NCBI GenBank assembly: GCA_002633005.1
Contig: NMRA01000559.1
Span: 62,001 to 126,000 of the forward strand
DNA: 64,000 nucleotides
Origin: Phoronis australis
Lineage: Eukaryota; Phoronida; Phoronidae
Direction: 5' to 3'
The notes beneath the pieces are model-generated. The model made no database searches. It saw only the letters and a list, made by a program, of their open reading frames with translations, and was not told where the DNA came from. How positions within the stretch are numbered: the stretch's first letter is position 1; the number at the start of each line of letters is the position of its first letter. The position numbers and the translations under genes were made by a program. This document shows positions 58,641 to 64,000 of the stretch, one piece after another.

Positions 58641-60889
58641 ACTTGAGTCGACACATGCTCTTCATCGGTCTGTGCTCTAGTTTGACTCACTGGTGTTCGC
58701 CCACTCCGGTCTGTGCTCTACTTTGGCTCACTGGTGTTCGCCCACTCCCCTCATCAGCAATTATGTATGCAAACCTGCGTTTGTCATCTGCTGCCTGTCA
58801 GATTTCCATCCAGCTCTGACCAGGATCTGATGCTGTGTTGCCAGCGGTGGAGTCCTGCTATGTTAATCATCATCCATGCCCGTGCTCTGGTTGTGGCTGC
58901 GATGTGAAAAGCATACTTACCAATGCTTGGTCTGAGCAACATTTTCATGTGAAATTTTCCCGCCGTATTCACGTTTACTTTTAAACGGTAATCTGTGACT
59001 AGTTACATGATTATTTTTCCGCTATTTCTACAGTATTTTACAACGCGCCCGAAAGTAAGGGAGGTTTCGTTGCTCTTGTTTGTCTGGAGGTTACAATCTG
59101 CCTCTGGCCATACATACTGGTTTTGTGCTCCAAGGCAAATGGCCGGAAGCGATGTCGTAAAGTGTCGTGCTTTTGTTATTGCAGCTGTCACATTTTACTC
59201 GGCATTTGTTTGTAAAATCGACTATTTTATCGTATAGCAAAATGACGGTTGAAGATAGGATTTTACTTGTTATATTGAGATAACGATTAAAATAACGATC
59301 AAAATTGCAATTGAAACGTTCATGTTAACAGGCCTGTTGCAGACAAACTAAAGAAATGATGTGCCTTTTTGACGGAGACTGCTGGAACATGCAACGGTGG
59401 ATTGTGGGTGATGTGTAGTTTCAAGATTTGATTGGGTGACAATTCTGAAATCTTGTTCTTAAACCCAGGCAGTCAATAACCGACAGACGAGCTGTCTGCG
59501 AAGAGGTCATTTTCGCCAGCACTACCCAAGTCGCTTTAAGCCAAGATTGATGTTGAAATACTCTGTCATAAACTGACTAATGTGATTGTAAACAAAGACT
59601 TCTCTTCCATTTGCATTAGTTTCCTTTGAAATTAAGAATTCTGGCTACAAAAGCGCTAGGGGAAATACCTGCAGCTTTGGGGTAACTCAAACTGTCAGCA
59701 AAGTGTCAGTAAATAGTGACAATTGTATGTTCATGTGACTAGTGTTTTTGCTACTAGTGAAAGGAGTAGCACTTGAGTCAGTTTGTGAACGGAGCATTTG
59801 TGGATATCAGTCGAGATACCCAAAAGTGCTCTCCACTACGGGCAAATTTTGAATCGTTGCAGCACTTTGATTTCATTGTGGTGAGTTTAGAAAAGGAATG
59901 TAAGGAGTTTTAACTCGTGTGATTGGCTATTGCTTCGTCACATTGCGGGGACATTTCGGATGTTTCTTACCAGGTCAGTGTACCGATTCCGTGTCTTTGT
60001 CCAAAACATTCAGTGTTGATTTTGCTTTTTGTTTTCTTTCTATGGATAGTATGACATCATGTACACTGAGGATTGTGGGATAGCGATCATCCAAAGCAGC
60101 ACCACTACCAGATGTACAAAACGATCTGTAGACGGGTGGATCCAGGATTTTTGAGCTAGGAAGGGCCTGGGCAGAGTATTAGCCTGGATTTTTCCCATCA
60201 GACATTTGCATCCCGGAACTGCCGCATGGAATCCAGGAGAATTTTTGGGAAGGCCATAGCCCCCTTGTCTCCCCTCCCCCTAAATCCGCCACTGGTAGAA
60301 ATCACTTCATTTCAGTAACTTCAAACAGCAAAATTTCAGTCTATAGCAAATGCAACAAACCAGCTAACGTCTGTCCAAAATCAGCTGACGGAGCAGACGA
60401 CCGCCTACGTGACTCTTTCTGAATTCTGTGTTGGGTGACTGGTATCTCGCAAATCTACTGTCTGAGATGTTTATGTAACTTTTTGGCTGTCCGTATAATG
60501 GTCCATAACATTATGTCGTCATGATGGACCATCCGGAGTTTAAAGGCATGTAACTCTGGATAGTCTGAAAACTGCAAATCCTTCTGCTCAATTTGTCTTT
60601 ATTATACTTTAACCTGACAGTGTTAGGATAAGAGTGGTCTGACGAATTAAATGTTTGATTTCATTTTCCGACCTTTTTGTGGACGGAAAGAGGGCCAGTG
60701 ATGGTATTGTGTCCAGTGCATCTCCCTGAAGCCCCTAAATTCGCTTTGCAATCAAAATAGCGTTGTGCAAGGGACGTGGATTTCCAATCTCATTCGAGTG
60801 TTTTGTGATTCTCGACAAGTTGAATTTTCAGTCACGCATGACATGGTACTGAATGGGAATGCGAGGATACAATGCAAGTATACCTATGA

Positions 60890-60984
60890 AAACATGCGTG
60901 TGTATGTCAAACATGCGTGTGCATGTCAAACATGCGTGTGCATGTCAAACATGCGTGTGCATGTCAAACATGCGTGCGCGTGTC
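60890..60984 (+). repeat. 19-bp tandem repeat, five units
   Basis: Unit AAACATGCGTGTGCATGTC; three central units are identical and the first and last vary slightly. Not a multiple of 3 and no gene is implied. Confidence 0.9.
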
Positions 60985-61431
60985 TACTTCTAAGCTTGAG
61001 AAGTCAAGTGTTCTTGTGTGCAAGGCAGTGAATGTTACACCTACGCACACAAGTCAAGTTCAACTTCAACACCATCGATATCTCCAACAGCAGCACAGTC
61101 AGGCCTGGCTACAGCTGTATACAGAACATTCTGTTCATACTTGTCTACTAATTACTGCAGTTGAGAGTGGCTCTGGCAGGCCATCCATCCTGCTAATACT
61201 CTGCACACATGAACACACCAGGTCTAGATGATGCAGCCAGGGTCAGAGGTCATGTGACCTGTTGTCTGTGAGTCTGCTCAGTGGTGGAATGTTTGCTGAG
61301 AATACTGAGCTGTGTCTGAGCCAGTTGTTCCTGTGGTGAGGCAAATCCTTTTGTCTGATGTGGTTGTCCGGGTGTGAAAGCTGTTCGTGAGTGGTTTTTG
61401 AGGACTGCTTAATCTGTTGGTGATGTACAGC

Positions 61432-61650
61432 AAAATCTTACCAATTTGGTAAAAAAATAATTGTCACAATTAACGTTTTCAGGTTTTCAGAGGATTCTAC
61501 AATTATAGGGAATGCCCTCAATTTCTCATAACATTTTCTAGTGGTAGGTATTGCATAGAACTTTAAAATGATAAAATCCTATTACGTATCTTTTGTAAAA
61601 AATATTTAAAAGTTTCACTTGTTCACTATATTTTGCCCTAAATTGTTGTA
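61432..61650. mobile_element. Copy of the AATCTCACCAATTT MITE family
   Basis: AAAATCTTACCAATTTGG on the left; TTCACTATATTTTGCCCTA and AATTGTTGTAAG on the right. Internal sequence is diverged. Confidence 0.55.
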
Positions 61651-62013
61651 AGTTGGTTGTATTTGAGTATATTTGGTGGTAAACTGCAATTGTTAGGTAT
61701 GAATACAGTAGCCAGTCCATGAATGGGACAGTGAATCTTGGTTACTTCAGACAATGAACTGTCGATAACCTCCATCAACCAGTTTGCCAATTTTAATCGG
61801 CCATTTTTGACAAGAAAATGGCAAAAACCCGATTGTTGGCATTTAAATTCTTTTTTAGTTATTTAGTGACTGTTATAGGTGAGAGAATTGCTGCCACTTC
61901 TGTTTTCAAAATGCTGAATAATAAAATTGTTAAAAATGAAAACAAGCCAAACATTTTTTATGACTTTATTTAGGCAAGCTGGTGTAACAACTGTTTCGAA
62001 GATCTCGTGACAA

Positions 62014-62414
62014 TAGGGTCATCCCGAATTACACGGCGGTAGAACTCTCCTTTCTCCCAGAGATAAGAAAGCGCAAGACCTAGTTTTTAAAATCAGACAT
62101 CTTTTTGTGTCCCTCATTGATGTCGGGAAGGCAAAGAATGTCAGATCACGAATCCACGGGTATTTGTCCAGTTTATCAAGCTTGTTCACGTCAGAGTTGT
62201 AGCCCTCAGCACAGCAGTAATACTTTGTTGGCATTTTAAGGGCGAATAGAGTAATGTAACCAAGAGAAACTTGTAAAGAACCAGACAATAACAAATAACA
62301 CGTGAAACTCCAGTGGCACGAAAACGAGGCACCAAATGTGGCTGACGGTTGTTTACAGCATTGTGGGTAAATGCAACAAGATTTGAGTGTCGCTGTATAA
62401 TCCAGGACTTCCCT
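62014..62414 (-). mobile_element. Short TIR element carrying a THAP zinc-finger fragment (copy 2, inverted)
   Basis: About 401 bp. Minus-strand start TAGGGAAGTCCTGGATTATA and end (plus strand) TAGGGTCATCCCGAATTACA are imperfect inverted repeats shared with 14924-15328. From minus-strand ATG 62234 it reads MPTKYYCCAEGYNSD, then KYPWIRDLTFFAFPTS. The second zinc cysteine seen in copy 1 (VGCNSD) is replaced by Tyr here, so this finger cannot be functional. It ends before the distal C-x-x-H of a THAP domain. Confidence 0.72.
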
Positions 62415-64000
62415 ATTTGTACTCTCTAAAATTGAAGAATATAGGTTGTGGAGCACCTTTTCAAAAGCTTTTACAAAGTCGTTTTTGTTTTTTGAGAAGT
62501 TGTAAATCCCTCGAAATGTTATTTAATTGGTTCCTTAAAAGTGGGGTAGTTGTACTAGTGTAAGTTGTTCTGGGGTAGGCTCTGTGTGGACAGGATTGAA
62601 GTTTTTTGTTTTTTTTGATTGAAAGTGGAGGAAACTATACAAAAACACAAGCTGGTCTTTAGCATCATTAGAATCTATAACTTCACCACACTGTTCCTAA
62701 GGTATAAGTTGCTCCATGTAAACAAAACTGGAAGTGGACTGCTGGGATAAAGATATTGACAAAGGGCTATTATGTAACACCAGCTTCTTATTACCTCTAG
62801 TTAGAGGTAAAGCACCATAACTTGGGATATTATAGCACCCCAGGAATGTGGCCAGAGTACCTCATCAGGGCATGGATTTGACAAGTGGCTTTGTCCCAGT
62901 TGTGCCTCTGTTGGTGGTGGTTGTGTTGCAAGCTAGTGGGCTTATTTGGCGCTAACTGCGTTAATGGAAATTGAATTTCTAGAGAATCATATTTGATGAT
63001 TGGTAGCAGATGACCTGCTATTGCATTCTGATGCCTGGCCATGGCTGTCTTGTGTTTTGAGGTGGACTGAATTGTGGGGCATGTCTGGATGATATCTTTG
63101 GAAGGGATTGTCGTAAGTGGTTTGTAACCCATCACTGCATGGAAGCTCTGTCACTTGTTATCTGTGTACCCTGCTCATCAGCGCTGATTAACGGGCTAAA
63201 TATTAACCCAGACATCATTTGGTCACGTTTACCACTTCATACCTAGTGATTGTGTTATAGCTAGTGATGGTATCTCAGCCAGTCTTGCACGAGATCGGTA
63301 TTCATCGTAGCCATGTTTGTGACCTGAGTGTTAATCATCTCATTGTCAACTTTCTGTTTACCTTATGCAATCCTTTGTTCATCATGGCCACCAACTTGGA
63401 GCTCATTTTCATGCATCATGCCATCATTCCTGTCCATCCAGCGTCCGTCTGACCTCTGGTACTCTGTCTCCAAAGCCTTTATGTTTCTTCATGAAACGTT
63501 ACACGTGTGTTCCTTTCATGGATGGGACGGCATGAGCAAACTTTGGGACGGATCCGACTACCTGTGTGCCCCTAGCAGGTTCTTAAGTTCATTAAATTTG
63601 ACAACTGCATTTTTTTTTCGTTGTTCACTGTGTCTTTGAAACTCCTTGGCAGATTTTTATGACATTTAATAAATAGGTTTCTATTGAGGACCTGTTTTCG
63701 GATAGATTTGACGTAAAGCGGCTGTTTTTATTATCATGAAATTTTGCAAATAGGTTTGTATTAAGAAGACAACGATGCCCTCTTATTTTTGGGTCAATTT
63801 GACATACACTGCGCCACCCAGTGGCCATTTAAATTTAAAAATTTTTTAGTACATTTTTGACATCATTCTCTCCAACCGTCAAACCCATTTGATGTTTCTT
63901 TACAAAAATTTGGAGATGAAAATAGTAAATATTAGCAACAACACTGCTCTTTAATTCTTGACAATAGCAGTGGCGACTGGCGATAACTTTGATGAGACCA

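Larger units (their letters stand above)
55767..64000. other. Downstream intron(s) of the ARHGAP29/45-like gene
   Basis: No further exon could be supported, though exons of around 100 bp could escape notice. The region holds a diverged relative of the 634-981 element (about 57085-57715: GGGTTAACGCCTCGGGCGCTT on the left, GAGCGTGGGCATTAACCCTAA on the right), palindromic and MITE copies, a 19-bp tandem array and a THAP-fragment element. Confidence 0.5.

Noticed and set aside
58547-58819. Frame sharing IFAGVSVSQILE with a minus-strand frame at 52468-52737
   Set aside because: The shared peptide comes from the dispersed repeat present in inverted orientation at both places, not from a gene family.

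Overview
This is an AT-rich stretch of an animal nuclear genome, with split genes, GT-AG introns of roughly 0.3 to 15 kb, tRNA-derived SINEs, many short inverted-repeat transposons, one 494-bp assembly gap and single ambiguous bases. No bacterial, viral or organellar genome features are seen. The gene content and the two nearly identical but polymorphic 2.1-kb copies fit a highly heterozygous invertebrate, plausibly a marine deuterostome, but the phylum cannot be fixed from the sequence alone.

Four protein-coding genes can be supported by spliced homology. (1) 350-2507, minus strand: the first two coding exons of the ribosome biogenesis factor RPF1; the rest lies beyond the left edge. (2) 12168-20980, plus strand: a complete seven-exon SLC35A3-type Golgi UDP-N-acetylglucosamine transporter of 322 residues. 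(3) 27826-39745, minus strand: a complete ten-exon PLP-dependent threonine dehydratase (threonine ammonia-lyase) of 491 residues with a C-terminal ACT domain; one intron needs a GC donor. (4) 40552 to beyond 55766, plus strand: the 5' part of a gene resembling the ARHGAP29/ARHGAP45/GMIP family of Rho GTPase-activating proteins, with a putative first coding exon at 40552-40650 and a second at 55448-55766. Genes 3 and 4 are head to head, about 0.8 kb apart between start codons. The genes belong to unrelated processes (ribosome assembly, Golgi glycosylation, amino-acid breakdown, Rho signalling), so they are neighbours rather than a functional cluster. Human RPF1, ARHGAP29 and SLC35A3 all map to 1p22-p21, so the linkage looks ancestral.

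The space between exons is mostly repeats. At 5.9-9.4 kb a long repeat unit recurs two to three times and carries stacked ETS, YY1 and NRF1-like promoter motifs, with CAT/GTC microsatellite between units. Inverted-repeat (MITE-like) families are scattered throughout: a perfect 26-bp TIR element at 634-981, a foldback at 1780-2077, a 541-bp family (21.6, 25.5, 32.3, 49.2 kb), a family of about 200-300 bp with many copies, a family of about 110 bp palindromes, and a 400-bp element carrying a THAP zinc-finger fragment (14.9 and 62.0 kb). Two tRNA-type SINEs sit in threonine dehydratase introns, and a third, at 48.8-49.2 kb, has grown a 24-bp minisatellite from its tail. The interval 40621-44812 is a tandem duplication separated by exactly one N, which looks like two haplotypes joined in the assembly.

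I did not find a clearly new multi-gene system. The most interesting points are the repeat with a housekeeping-promoter module, the GC-AG intron, the SINE-derived minisatellite, the THAP-fragment transposons and the suspect duplication.
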